The translations under genes were made by a program, and so were the position numbers. The notes beneath the pieces are model-generated. The model made no database searches. It was not told the origin of the DNA and was given only the letters and a program-made list of their open reading frames with translations. 64,000 nucleotides of DNA, taken from contig NZ_CP017770.1 of NCBI RefSeq assembly GCF_001857945.1, forward strand, positions 558,001 to 622,000, written 5' to 3'. Origin of the DNA: Paenibacillus crassostreae (lineage in GTDB: Bacteria; Bacillota; Bacilli; Paenibacillales; Paenibacillaceae). Below are positions 9,033 to 17,022 of the stretch, in pieces. The number at the start of each line of letters is the position of its first letter. The stretch's first letter is position 1.

Positions 9033-9575
9033 TTATTTAACTTCAGTTGCTCCAGTTACTTTACCTTCAAGTACTGCAGTTGCTTTTACATCTTCGCTAG
9101 CAAAGTAAAGATTACCATCGATCGTTGCATCTTCAGTTAAAGTAAATCCATTGGCTTCTACATAAACGTCACCTTTGATTGTTCCGCCTTGAGCTTTCAA
9201 ATTCTCACTTTGTACAGTTAATTTAGGTACTGTAAGTGTGTATGTTGCAGTCACTTTGTGATCCGCATCCTGTGCATAAAGGGCAATCTTACGATAGATA
9301 TCGCCTTCCGCTTCGTTCTTATTACGGAATTCACCAGCAACGGTAACGTCTTGATCTATGGTTACATCATTTAGAATAGCAATGATCCATGTTCCATCTG
9401 CACTTACAGCTTTAGTGAATGCTTCTCCTTCATTTACAAGTGATGCTGTTGTTACAACATCTGCTTGTTCTGTAGCTGGAGCAGCTTCATTAGCCGCTTT
9501 CTCTTCATTAGCACCACAACCTGATAATAAAGCAACCGATACACCTGCAACTAATAACATTTTAGCAAATTTCAT
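9033..9575 (-). CDS. Lipoprotein with bactofilin-like polymer-forming repeats
   Basis: 180 residues. The lipobox LLSGC places the lipidated Cys at about residue 20. An Ala/Glu-rich linker follows, then short beta repeats of the form TIKGDVYVEANGFTLTEDATIDGNLYF that recall the right-handed helix of polymer-forming (bactofilin) proteins and related hydrophobin-like surface repeats. A middle segment (DVTVAGEFRNKNEAEGDIYRKIALYAQD) has the same rhythm. It is an exported, membrane-tethered protein of unknown role, monocistronic, with its own terminator at 8956-9001. Confidence 0.75.
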   Translation of the reverse strand: MKFAKMLLVAGVSVALLSGCGANEEKAANEAAPATEQADVVTTASLVNEGEAFTKAVSADGTWIIAILNDVTIDQDVTVAGEFRNKNEAEGDIYRKIALYAQDADHKVTATYTLTVPKLTVQSENLKAQGGTIKGDVYVEANGFTLTEDATIDGNLYFASEDVKATAVLEGKVTGATEVK

Positions 9576-9708
9576 TTTTATTCCCCCTATTTCTTATTAT
9601 AAATTTATTATATATTAAAATTTCATAATTACAACGTGATAAATTTCACAATATTGTGTCAGAATTTATACTACCTTCATTTGAAGGAATTTTTTCATGA
9701 ATCACAAC

Positions 9709-10728
9709 TTATGTTCCCTTCGCTAATATATTCAACTCTTTTTCTATCCAAATCCAACTTAACTCCAATTGCTTCAGATCAGCAACCAGCAACTGCACTT
9801 GCTCTCGTAATACCTCCGGTCCATCTGTATCCATAAGGTAGCGACTTAGAAAATGAAGAAACACATCCACTTTACGCAAGCGCATAAGTATGGGTATTGC
9901 AGCTACTTCTTCTGGTAACAACTGAACTTTGCTTGCAAAGCCTGTACAAAATTGCCGCACGGTTGCTATTTCATCTTGGTGACCAAGTAGTCCCGAGATC
10001 ACAACAGCAGGCTCCATCGCTCTCACATCGATTGTACAAAATTCAAAATCAAGTAATGCACATACCTGATCGACATGTTCCTTATGTACCAGAAGATTGG
10101 ATTCGTTCAGATCACCATGTACAAGCTGTTGTGGCAACTTTTCCAGTCCAGTTAGTGATTCACAGATTTCGATATAGGCTATTCTAAGTTTATGTAGGAT
10201 GTCTGTCAGATCATCGAAGGCTTCCGGAGGATTCTCGCAAAAGTCTAATACGACCTCACGTGTACATATTGGATAAGACTTCTCCAACTCATAATACGGT
10301 CGATACGCAGGTGCAATATCTAGATTGACCCTTGCAAGAGTAACAGAAAGCTCACCCGTAACTTCACCGAACGAGTTAGCTATGACGGTGTTGCTCTCTT
10401 TAGGAGACAGTCCTTCAATATATTCGAATAGACAGGCAAACTTTCCACTTCCATCATCCATCTGAACGATGGTTTGACCATCGAGTGCTTTGACTGGAAT
10501 AGGAACCTTAAAGCTTAGTGACTGATGCTGAAGTGATTCTAAAATAGCATGTTCAAATTCAATTTTTTCTCGATCTCGATGTGTTTCATAACAACGTAGA
10601 ACATAGCGCAGATCATCATTTCCCACAAAATATGTTGTATTGTTCCACCCACCTATTCCCTTTTGGATGGAACCTCTCCATGTTAACCAATACTTTCTCA
10701 CCACGGATTCAATCAACGACCCCATCAT
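9709..10728 (-). CDS. APH/homoserine-kinase-like phosphotransferase
   Basis: About 339 residues. The C-lobe has the aminoglycoside-phosphotransferase catalytic loop HGDLNESNLL and the metal-binding LLDFEF (the usual Asp is present). The N-lobe has a beta-rich YVLRCYETHRDREKIEFEHAIL segment with the nucleotide-binding lysine position replaced by Arg. This fits the RdoA/ThrB2-like branch rather than drug-modifying enzymes. I chose the ATG at 10728 because it overlaps the preceding stop as ATGATG and sits 8 bp after GGGGGAA; a longer start at 10743 exists. It is translationally coupled to the nucleotidyltransferase gene upstream. The substrate is unknown. Confidence 0.8.
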   Translation of the reverse strand: MMGSLIESVVRKYWLTWRGSIQKGIGGWNNTTYFVGNDDLRYVLRCYETHRDREKIEFEHAILESLQHQSLSFKVPIPVKALDGQTIVQMDDGSGKFACLFEYIEGLSPKESNTVIANSFGEVTGELSVTLARVNLDIAPAYRPYYELEKSYPICTREVVLDFCENPPEAFDDLTDILHKLRIAYIEICESLTGLEKLPQQLVHGDLNESNLLVHKEHVDQVCALLDFEFCTIDVRAMEPAVVISGLLGHQDEIATVRQFCTGFASKVQLLPEEVAAIPILMRLRKVDVFLHFLSRYLMDTDGPEVLREQVQLLVADLKQLELSWIWIEKELNILAKGT

Positions 10729-11504
10729 CCTGTATTCCCCCATACTATCTTTAAGTACTTTCTATATAAAATATCCAGTAGGTTCGTAGGATCCTCAAGT
10801 TCGCTTGTACATGAATTAGCAAAATCCGTCAGATACTCAATTTCTTGTTCTATAAATTCATTTACCCTTTCAACTTTCTTCTCTAAACTTAGTTCTTCAC
10901 CGGCAATCTTTCTACTTAATAATTCATTGATTTCACTTTTCAATACGGGATCAGTTACCATTTCAGTTAGCAGATCCTGAAATGAAATAGGCGGATTCGT
11001 ATTGTACTTCTCAATCCATTTACATGCCAATATAGGACGTAACACATAAAAGTATTTTTTAATTTTTACTTCATCACCCTGTAAGTACATTCGGTAGTTT
11101 CCTTTAGCCATACTTAAATAATGATGAACTGAGGCTTTTGGAGAGAATACTTGATGCCGTAACCTTAACATTTCATCTTTAAATCCATATGTATCATAAT
11201 AAATGATCTCAGAAACTAACCATTCTAATAGTGGTGGATTGGATTTCCGAAACAACTTTAGAGCTTTTCTAATATCCCACCCATTGATGTCTAATAGGTC
11301 ATTGATAGGAACCTCTATAACATCCCGCTTCTCGTCAATAGATAAATACCAATCAGGTTGTCTAATATATACAAAACGAACGTCATAATCACTATCTTTG
11401 GAAGGAAACCCCCATGCGCGGCTGCCTGACTCAACAGCAAATAGTATTTTGACATCATGTTTTTGTTCAATTTCTATTAACTTTTCTTGAATCATTTCTT
11501 TCAT
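10725..11504 (-). CDS. Predicted nucleotidyltransferase (RlaP/PF10127 type)
   Basis: 259 residues. The nucleotidyltransferase core GSRAWGFPSKDSDYDVRFVY (residues about 27-46) carries the GS...DxD metal ligands. A helical C-terminal region has LEWLVSEIIYYD and YFYVLRPILACKWI, typical of PF10127 proteins, relatives of which assist RNA end metabolism. Its 3' end overlaps the phosphotransferase gene by a few bases, so the two form an operon. The upstream site AGGAGCTGAAGAAT is an acceptable ribosome binding site. The cellular substrate is not known. Confidence 0.83.
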   Translation of the reverse strand: MKEMIQEKLIEIEQKHDVKILFAVESGSRAWGFPSKDSDYDVRFVYIRQPDWYLSIDEKRDVIEVPINDLLDINGWDIRKALKLFRKSNPPLLEWLVSEIIYYDTYGFKDEMLRLRHQVFSPKASVHHYLSMAKGNYRMYLQGDEVKIKKYFYVLRPILACKWIEKYNTNPPISFQDLLTEMVTDPVLKSEINELLSRKIAGEELSLEKKVERVNEFIEQEIEYLTDFANSCTSELEDPTNLLDILYRKYLKIVWGNTG

Positions 11505-11712
11505 ATTCTTCAGCTCCTTCTGCCTTGTTACAACGAACTTTAAATGGAGTGCTATACCTTGTCTTTAGTTTAATAGAAAAGGGAGTTTATTCAAAGGATT
11601 TAAGACACCCGTTTACAATTTTTAAGTTTTTGGATATTTCTCGAATAAATGCTACAATCCATATATAAATCATTAGTAATGATTTACAGTTCATATCGAA
11701 GGAGAGAAGCAA

Positions 11713-12141
11713 ATGTCAATTGATGTATACCTAAATTTCAATGGAAACTGTCGTGAAGCTGTAGAATATTACGCCGAGATATTTGGTACAGAGGAACCAC
11801 AGATTATGTCCTTTGGAGATACACCTCCAGATCCAAACTTCACTCTCCCCGAAGAAGCAAAAGATCTCGTCATGCACGCTCGACTTCAAATTCAAGGAAG
11901 TAATGTGATGTTCTCTGACACATTCCCAGGTATGCCATTTGTAGTAGGGAACAATATCAGCCTAGCCATCGTAAGTAAGGATTTAGATGACGTAAAATCT
12001 TTGTTTGCGAAACTCCAAGAAGGTGGCAAGGTCGGAATGGAACTCCAGGAAACATTCTGGAGCGCATGCTATGGCAATCTAACAGACAAGTTCGGTATAG
12101 AATGGCAGTTCAACTATGACAATGGTCAGTTCACAATGTAA
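11713..12141 (+). CDS. PhnB/YjdN-like VOC superfamily protein
   Basis: 142 residues with two beta-alpha-beta modules of the vicinal-oxygen-chelate fold. The start VYLNFNGNCREAVEYYAEIFG and the end FWSACYGNLTDKFGIEWQFNYD match the PhnB-like (3-demethylubiquinone methyltransferase-type) group. These small proteins often lack a known reaction; some are linked to glyoxalase-like or antibiotic-binding functions. A GGAGAG site (cgaaggagagaagcaaatg) sets the start and a strong terminator follows. It is monocistronic. Confidence 0.85.
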   Translation: MSIDVYLNFNGNCREAVEYYAEIFGTEEPQIMSFGDTPPDPNFTLPEEAKDLVMHARLQIQGSNVMFSDTFPGMPFVVGNNISLAIVSKDLDDVKSLFAKLQEGGKVGMELQETFWSACYGNLTDKFGIEWQFNYDNGQFTM

Positions 12142-12164
12142 TTGTTCATATCAATAGACCAATA

Positions 12165-12213
12165 AACAAAGGATATGGAACTTCTCATTTAGAGAAATTC
12201 CATATCCTTTGTT
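12165..12213 (+). terminator. Intrinsic terminator after the VOC gene
   Basis: AACAAAGGATATGGAA pairs with TTCCATATCCTTTGTT, giving a 16-bp stem. It is AT-rich on both sides, so it probably works in both directions. Confidence 0.8.
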
Positions 12214-12235
12214 AATACAATTCCCATATAACCTA

Positions 12236-12392
12236 ACCTGTCGCCACACATCTAAATCCCATATGTCCTCCCTTTCCAAATATTACAATGATGTTCGCCA
12301 TTTTCATAAAGTTCATTTCCCCAAGTGTATTTCCTGTCTATTACCCCACTAGACGCATCATACTCCCATTCATCGCTATGTCATTGAAAGTG
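12236..12392 (-). pseudogene. Deleted second copy of the formylglycine-generating enzyme gene
   Basis: Reading the minus strand gives EWEYDASSGVIDRKYTWGNELYENGEHHCNIWKG, almost the same as the central part of the FGE gene at 13882-14822. It then jumps directly to the last residues (GHMGFRCVAT) in another frame. About 90 codons are missing, including the segment with the catalytic Cys pair. At the frameshift site of the larger copy this fragment keeps the original reading frame (TGG GGA AAT GAA), which shows that the larger copy has lost one base. It lies downstream of fabH, past that gene's terminator, with no start. It is a relic of an FGE duplication. Confidence 0.85.
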
Positions 12393-12497
12393 TTCAGACG
12401 GTCCGCAAGTCGATTCAGTACACCTTATCACCTCGGGCCAAAATGATATTGAAAAATCACCATCGACTGCTGAATCCACCCGTCGCTAGACGAACAT
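12393..12497. other. Rest of the gap between FGE relic and fabH terminator
   Basis: Together with the terminator at 12165-12213 and the FGE relic, this accounts for the 424-bp gap between the VOC gene and fabH. I see no open frame or clear signal in this piece. Confidence 0.5.
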
Positions 12498-12498
12498 A

Positions 12499-12527
12499 AA
12501 AAGGCCCAAGATATCTTGAGGCCCGTT
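12499..12527 (-). terminator. Intrinsic terminator of fabH
   Basis: On the minus strand GGCCTCAAGAT pairs with ATCTTGGGCC (one wobble), followed directly by TTTTTATG. It lies about 40 bp past the fabH stop. Confidence 0.8.
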
Positions 12528-12565
12528 TATGTATTTGGAAATTGTATATTAGTTAGTCATTTCTA

Positions 12566-13585
12566 TTATAGTTCACTTTCTGGTAAATAAACCTGCTTAT
12601 CAGGATTCCAGTTAAGCAATAAACCTGCTTGCGTAAGCCCTGCACCAAATCCGTAGATTAGGATACGCTCCCCATCGTGAATCTTACCTTCACGAATACC
12701 CAAATCTATAGCCAGTGGAATGGTAGCCGCTGACGTATTACCGAAGTTCACTAAACTATATATCGTTCGTTCAAGTGGAATCTTCGTCCGCTCGCAGATC
12801 GGTTCAATAATACGTAAATTGGCACTGTGAGGAATAAACCAATCCACATCATTTATGGTTGAAGCGCTTTTCTCTAGAAGAGCTTTTATACCCTCAGGTA
12901 CATTTCTAACAGCCCAACGAAATACTTCCTTCCCATTCTGTACAAGTGCTCCCGTGTTACTCAGATCTACACCGTTCAACTTCTCAGCTGTACCATTTAA
13001 ATATACGTGAGCACCACCGATCCCTTCGGTCTCATGATGGTAGGCCACAAAACTTGTATGTTCTGGGTCAGCTTCTACAAGCACAACACCAGCACCGTCA
13101 CCGAATAAGATACACGTTGACCGGTCCGTATAATCCGTAATTTTAGACATAGCATCCGCACCAAACACGAGAACCTTACGATGTAATCCGGAAGCCACCA
13201 TGCCGTCCGCTACGTGAAGTGCATAAGCAAATCCAGCACAAGCAGCACTGAGATCAATAGCTCCAACCGAACCGGAAATACCAAGTTTATCTTGAAGCAA
13301 AGCTGCTACGCTGGGAAAAATAAAATCTGGTGTAGACGTCGCTACAAGGATAAGATCCACATCTTTCAGGGATTTATCGTATCTTCGCATTAAGTCTTGA
13401 GCAGCGGATACGCACATATCACTTGTATATTGATCTGGTTCACTGATGCGGCGCTCTCGGATGCCCGTACGTTGTACTATCCATTGATCATTTGTATCTA
13501 CTAACTTTTCTAAATCGAAATTGGTCATTCTTTTGACTGGTACATAGGATCCAATGGCAGTGATACGTGCTTTCGATTGCTCCAT
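12566..13585 (-). CDS. fabH: Beta-ketoacyl-ACP synthase III
   Basis: 339 residues. The catalytic triad of KAS III is complete: Cys in DLSAACAGFAYAL (about residue 116), His in FIPHSANLRI and Asn in VNFGNTSAATIPLA. The N-terminus carries the family motif GSYVPVKRMTN...DQWIVQRTGIRERR. The enzyme condenses acetyl- or branched acyl-CoA with malonyl-ACP to start fatty-acid synthesis. The gene stands alone, and the promoter region holds a near-perfect FapR operator (13615-13631), so it follows the malonyl-CoA-controlled lipid regulon. It sits between two FGE copies in the sulfur cluster without any obvious link to sulfur. Confidence 0.93.
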   Translation of the reverse strand: MEQSKARITAIGSYVPVKRMTNFDLEKLVDTNDQWIVQRTGIRERRISEPDQYTSDMCVSAAQDLMRRYDKSLKDVDLILVATSTPDFIFPSVAALLQDKLGISGSVGAIDLSAACAGFAYALHVADGMVASGLHRKVLVFGADAMSKITDYTDRSTCILFGDGAGVVLVEADPEHTSFVAYHHETEGIGGAHVYLNGTAEKLNGVDLSNTGALVQNGKEVFRWAVRNVPEGIKALLEKSASTINDVDWFIPHSANLRIIEPICERTKIPLERTIYSLVNFGNTSAATIPLAIDLGIREGKIHDGERILIYGFGAGLTQAGLLLNWNPDKQVYLPESEL

Positions 13586-13614
13586 TACCTCACACTCCTA
13601 ATTATTATCTGGTA

Positions 13615-13631
13615 TTAGTACCTGATACTAT
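13615..13631 (-). promoter_or_regulatory. FapR operator in front of fabH
   Basis: TTAGTACCTGATACTAT agrees with the 17-bp FapR palindrome (TTAGTACCTDRTACTAA) at all but the last position. It lies 30 bp upstream of the fabH start, just past AT-rich -10 candidates (TAATAT/TATAAA on the minus strand). FapR represses lipid genes until malonyl-CoA releases it. Confidence 0.85.
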
Positions 13632-13716
13632 TTTTATATTAACACATAATCATCCATTTTAATACTGTTTCCAATCGGGATAGATACTACTATCCAAACT
13701 AATGAACACAAGCAAA

Positions 13717-13743
13717 AAACTCAGCATTTGAGGTGCTGAGTTT
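13717..13743 (-). terminator. Intrinsic terminator downstream of the FGE gene
   Basis: AAACTCAGCA/TGCTGAGTTT stem. On the minus strand it runs into GTTTTTTGC. It lies 139 bp past the FGE stop; the sequence between holds no recognisable gene. Confidence 0.75.
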
Positions 13744-13881
13744 CGACGAGATGATTATTTTCAACAAACATACATTTGAATTTCAAGTATCCTCGGAATT
13801 ACCAAAGCTCCCTAAAGCTCTGTCTCCTGTTCTCAATCATACGATTGAATTTTGCTTTTAGACCCTCATTATCGAACCGCG

Positions 13882-14822
13882 TTAGTGTAAAGCATCAGCC
13901 ACACATCTAAATCCCATATGCCCCGTCGAGCTATCGACCGTATTGAACGTGCGTGCAGCTATCCGATATCGGTTACAATACGAACGATGGCACAGATAGG
14001 ATCCCCCTTTGATTAACTTGATCGATGGGTCTAATAAAATGTTAGTAGCATCAGACGGTTGATTTGAAAATGATTCCTCGCTCCATTCCCATACGTTCCC
14101 TGACATGTTATACAGACCAAATGCATTGGCATCATAACTGTCTACTGGTGCAGTACCTATGAATCCATCCTCTCCACTATTCGTATGTGGGAATTCCCCT
14201 TGCCATATATTACAGTGATGTTCGCCATCTTCTTGGAGTTCATTCCCCACGGGTATTTCCTGTCTATTACCCCACTAGAGGCAGTGTATTCCCATTCAGC
14301 TTCCGTAGGTAACCGTTTCCCAGCCCAAGTAGCATAGGCTATCGCATCATTCCATGATACGTGAACAACAGGGTGTGTAAGTCGGTGATCTGTGGAAGAA
14401 TTCCGCCCTTCAGGACATTTCCAACTTGCCCCTTCCAGCCCGATCCACCATGGCGTATCCTTCGGCGAACCAAGAATATCTTGTTCCAATTCATCACTCA
14501 CAAATAAATGAAAGACAAAAGACCACCCATATTTCTCAGCATCTGTCTCATAGCCTGTCTTTTCAATGAAACGTGCAAATTGTTCATTCGTTACAGCATA
14601 TTTGTCCATGTAAAAAGAATTTATGTACACTTCTCTTCGAATCGTCTCTCCATCTTCTTCCGAGCTTTCGTCATTCTCTGAACCCAGTATAAATTCACCG
14701 GCTGGAATCTGGACCATATTGTTTAAGTCTAGGGTTTGGAAATCTGTCAGATTCGTTTCTCTTATATGCATACTTTGATCTCTTGAGACAGAACAACACG
14801 ATTGGGGTTTTGAGAGTTGCAT
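13882..14822 (-). pseudogene. Formylglycine-generating enzyme (sulfatase-modifying factor), frameshifted
   Basis: Two overlapping frames together make one FGE/SUMF1 protein of about 313 residues. The first part runs from QIPAGEFILGSENDE through RLPTEAEWEYTASSGVIDRKYPWG. The second continues NELQEDGEHHCNIW to GFRCVADALH and contains GGSYLCHRSYCNRYR, with the catalytic Cys pair (CHRSYC) and the copper-binding context of true FGEs. The break is a single missing base near 14250: the duplicate at 12236-12392 reads TGG GGA AAT where this copy has TGG GGA ATG. As read, the first frame ends within 25 codons and lacks the active site. FGE converts the sulfatase active-site Cys to formylglycine; a CSPTR sulfatase is encoded at 39821-42049. 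I take the ATG at 14822 (10 bp after GGAG) as start. A sequencing error is the main alternative. Confidence 0.88.
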
Positions 14823-14850
14823 CGTTATCACACTCCATAGTCGTTAATCT

Positions 14851-14887
14851 AGAGGAAAACTGCCGAAGGTCATTCGGCAGTTTTCCA
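14851..14887 (-). terminator. Terminator-like hairpin between tauD2 and FGE gene
   Basis: AAAACTGCCGAA and TTCGGCAGTTTT form a 12-bp stem with a 5-nt loop, 3 bp past the second dioxygenase stop. The T-run is short (TTTTCC), so it probably lowers rather than blocks expression of the FGE gene. Confidence 0.7.
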
Positions 14888-14889
14888 TG

Positions 14890-15783
14890 TTATTTCTTTG
14901 TAATTAATTTACTTGGTTCTTGTTGCTGATTCACAGGGATGTTCTTCCCTACGGTCACACGGCGTACAACACGGCGTTCTTCATAGTCTGCGATAGCATA
15001 ATGTTGGGTAGCTAAGTTATCCCAGATCACAACATCCCCTTCTGTCCATTGCCAGCGTACTGTATTCTCTAAACGCTCAACATAGGAGTTAAAAATACTG
15101 CGTATTTTTTCAGATTCGCTTGAACTGAATCCTTCTAATTTATTGACAAAACCACCTAACAGGAGATGCTTTTTCCCAGTTTCAGCATGGACGTGTACAA
15201 CAGGATGTCTCGTCTTAAATACAGTGGATTCAAAGGTAGCTCGATATGCTTGATAAGTCTCATTATCTTCAAGATTAACTGAATTTGGTTTAAAATCCGC
15301 ATAATCAAAGTCATTGGTGTGGACAGCCCACAACTCATCGGCTAATGTTCTTAATCCCTCTGGGAGATCTTCATAGGCTGTATTGGTGTTAGCCCAGACC
15401 GTATCGCCACCCACAGAAGGAATGGTTACACCTCTTAAAATGGAGTATTTCGGTACTTCCGGTACGAACGTCACATCCGTATGCCAGTGATTGGCTTTTG
15501 CCCCATGCTCAGAATCCAATTCAAAAATGTAATTAGAGTTTTCTTTCACAGGAACGGTTGGATGTGCATAAGGTTCTCCTAATAAATGAGCAAATGCTTC
15601 TTGGGCTGCGTCATCTAGATGATGTTGTCCTTTGAAGAAAACCACCTTGTGCTCTTGGATCGCTTGCTGTATTTCATTAAATACTTCTGGATCTAACTCC
15701 CCACTTAATTGAACACCCTGAATCTCGGCTCCAATTCGTCCTGCCACAGGTACCACTTTTAATTGCTGTTTTTGTGTTGTCAT
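14890..15783 (-). CDS. TauD/AtsK family alpha-ketoglutarate dioxygenase, copy 2
   Basis: 297 residues from the ATG at 15783, which is 9 bp after AGGAGG; the ATG at 15801 contains that site itself and is rejected. The Fe(II) facial triad is visible: His and Asp in NHWHTDVTF and the distal His in ATQHYAIADYEERR, whose arginine positions bind 2-oxoglutarate. The fold and the motif SVGGDTVWANTNTAYEDLP are those of TauD/AtsK, which oxidise taurine, other sulfonates or alkyl sulfates to release sulfite or sulfate. It is highly similar to the gene 29 bp upstream, so this is a tandem duplication that has since diverged, mainly in the middle (about residues 175-215). The exact substrate is unknown; sulfate esters are plausible given the sulfatase. 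Confidence 0.92.
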   Translation of the reverse strand: MTTQKQQLKVVPVAGRIGAEIQGVQLSGELDPEVFNEIQQAIQEHKVVFFKGQHHLDDAAQEAFAHLLGEPYAHPTVPVKENSNYIFELDSEHGAKANHWHTDVTFVPEVPKYSILRGVTIPSVGGDTVWANTNTAYEDLPEGLRTLADELWAVHTNDFDYADFKPNSVNLEDNETYQAYRATFESTVFKTRHPVVHVHAETGKKHLLLGGFVNKLEGFSSSESEKIRSIFNSYVERLENTVRWQWTEGDVVIWDNLATQHYAIADYEERRVVRRVTVGKNIPVNQQQEPSKLITKK

Positions 15784-15812
15784 CTTATGATTCCTCCTCA
15801 TTTTTAATTGAT

Positions 15813-16697
15813 TTATTTTTTCAAAAGAAGCGCACTTGACTCGTTATGTTGATTCTTCGGTACGTTCTTACCAACTGTTACACGACGTACGATACGACGT
15901 TCTTCATAATCCGCAATCGCATAATGTTGGGTAGCTAAGTTATCCCAGATCGCTACATCACCTTCAGTCCATTGCCAACGCACTGTATTCTCAAGACGTG
16001 TTACATATGATTGATAAATGCTGATTAGGCTTTCCGATTCACTACTTGAATACCCCACAAGTTTCCGAGTAAAGTTCCCTAGAAGCAGATGTTTCTTACC
16101 ACTCTCCGCATGAATATGTACAACAGGATGTTTGGTATTGAACACCGTTGATGCAAAAGACTTCCGGTATTTCTCCTCCGCTTCCTCATCTGTTGCTTGG
16201 CTAATCGTCAACTTGGCATAATCAAATTCATTGGAATGAATTCCCCACAGCTCATCCGCTAGTTTTTTCAAGCCTTCAGGTAGATCTTCATAGGCTGTAT
16301 TCGTATTAGCCCAGACCGTATCGCCACCCACAGAAGGAATGGTTACACCTCTTAAAATAGAATACTTCGGCACTTCAGGTACAAATGTAACGTCTGTGTG
16401 CCATTGATTTGCTCTTGTGCCTGAATGAGAATCAAGCTCTAAGATCGAACTTGTATGATCTCTAACGGGTACAGTCGGATGTGCATATAGCTCGCCTAGT
16501 AATGTTGAGAATGCCTCCTGACTCGCATCATCTAGATGTTTCTGCCCTTTGAAGAAAACAACTTTGTGTTCCTGTAAAGCCTCTTTGATCTCATTGAGCA
16601 CCGCAGAATCTAACTCTCCACTTAATTGAACACCTTGGATTTCAGCTCCGATACGACCCGCTACGGGTACTACTTTGATCTGTTGTTGTGTTGTCAT
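15813..16697 (-). CDS. TauD/AtsK family alpha-ketoglutarate dioxygenase, copy 1
   Basis: 294 residues. The triad residues are His and Asp in NQWHTDVTF and His in ATQHYAIADYEERR; the 2-oxoglutarate-binding arginines follow. The N-terminus (KVVPVAGRIGAEIQGVQLSG) is nearly the same as in copy 2. GGAGGG lies 7 bp before the ATG. It is the first gene of the tauD1-tauD2-(FGE) unit and is preceded by the terminator/antiterminator leader at 16767-16834 and a strong promoter at 16898-16927. The divergent ssuBC importer shares the upstream control block. The enzyme should free sulfite or sulfate from organosulfur compounds in the cytoplasm. Confidence 0.92.
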   Translation of the reverse strand: MTTQQQIKVVPVAGRIGAEIQGVQLSGELDSAVLNEIKEALQEHKVVFFKGQKHLDDASQEAFSTLLGELYAHPTVPVRDHTSSILELDSHSGTRANQWHTDVTFVPEVPKYSILRGVTIPSVGGDTVWANTNTAYEDLPEGLKKLADELWGIHSNEFDYAKLTISQATDEEAEEKYRKSFASTVFNTKHPVVHIHAESGKKHLLLGNFTRKLVGYSSSESESLISIYQSYVTRLENTVRWQWTEGDVAIWDNLATQHYAIADYEERRIVRRVTVGKNVPKNQHNESSALLLKK

Positions 16698-16766
16698 TGT
16701 TTTTCCCTCCGGGATATTATTTTTTGGTTCATCTCACATATCACATCTGGATAGCTGACTTAGAAA

Positions 16767-16834
16767 GAAAAAAAAGAGATTCAGCAAAAGGTAATGAAGC
16801 CCTTTTACCGAATCTCTGACCGAACAGTCGATTC
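16767..16834 (-). ncRNA. Sulfur leader RNA A: antiterminator hairpin overlapping terminator
   Basis: In the 5' leader of the tauD unit. Antiterminator form (16810-16834, read on minus): outer arms GAATC and GATTC, an asymmetric internal loop (GA on one side, A on the other) and inner stem CTG/CAG with loop TTCGGT. Terminator form (16775-16817): a 17-bp stem starting AGAGATTCGG and closing CTGAATCTCT, followed by eight T. The GATTC arm belongs to both structures, so they exclude each other. The same 25-nt geometry recurs at 17023-17047 and, with a 4-bp outer stem, at 42133-42155. It is RAT-like in logic but not in sequence. I see no S-box or T-box features. Confidence 0.8.
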
Positions 16835-16897
16835 TTTTCTTTGGTTTAATAAACTATTGAACATGATGTAATGTGGGTGTGATGTTGAATTGAACGT

Positions 16898-16927
16898 ATC
16901 ATAACAAGGTCGGAAATAGTCTGTCAA
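16898..16927 (-). promoter_or_regulatory. Promoter of the tauD unit
   Basis: On the minus strand: -35 TTGACA (16922-16927), 18-bp spacer, -10 TATGAT (16898-16903) with an upstream TG. Transcription would start near 16891, leaving about 55 nt before the leader hairpin. TTGACAGAC is shared with the sulfatase promoter. Confidence 0.8.
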
Positions 16928-16966
16928 TCATTATATTTATTATTCCCATAAATTTAGTTGGTATTA
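16921..16966. promoter_or_regulatory. Shared upstream control block (tauD/ssu copy)
   Basis: Aligned without gaps to 42234-42279 upstream of the sulfatase gene, 35 of 46 bases are identical, including the TTGACA -35 and a core TTATTC.CAT....TTA...GGTATT. Here it lies between the divergent tauD and ssu promoters, so it could serve both. The core has imperfect dyad character (TATTCCC and GGTATTA). It is likely the binding site of a sulfur regulator; CymR or a CysL-type activator are candidates, but I cannot assign one. Confidence 0.6.
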
Positions 16967-16970
16967 AGTA

Positions 16971-16999
16971 TTGATAATGATTTAAATTCGTGCTAAATT
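16971..16999 (+). promoter_or_regulatory. Promoter of the ssuBC unit
   Basis: TTGATA (16971-16976), 17-bp spacer, extended -10 TGC-TAAATT (16994-16999). The predicted start near 17006 places the leader hairpin only about 17 nt into the RNA. Confidence 0.72.
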
Positions 17000-17022
17000 A
17001 TACCCAGTTCCATAAATCACGT

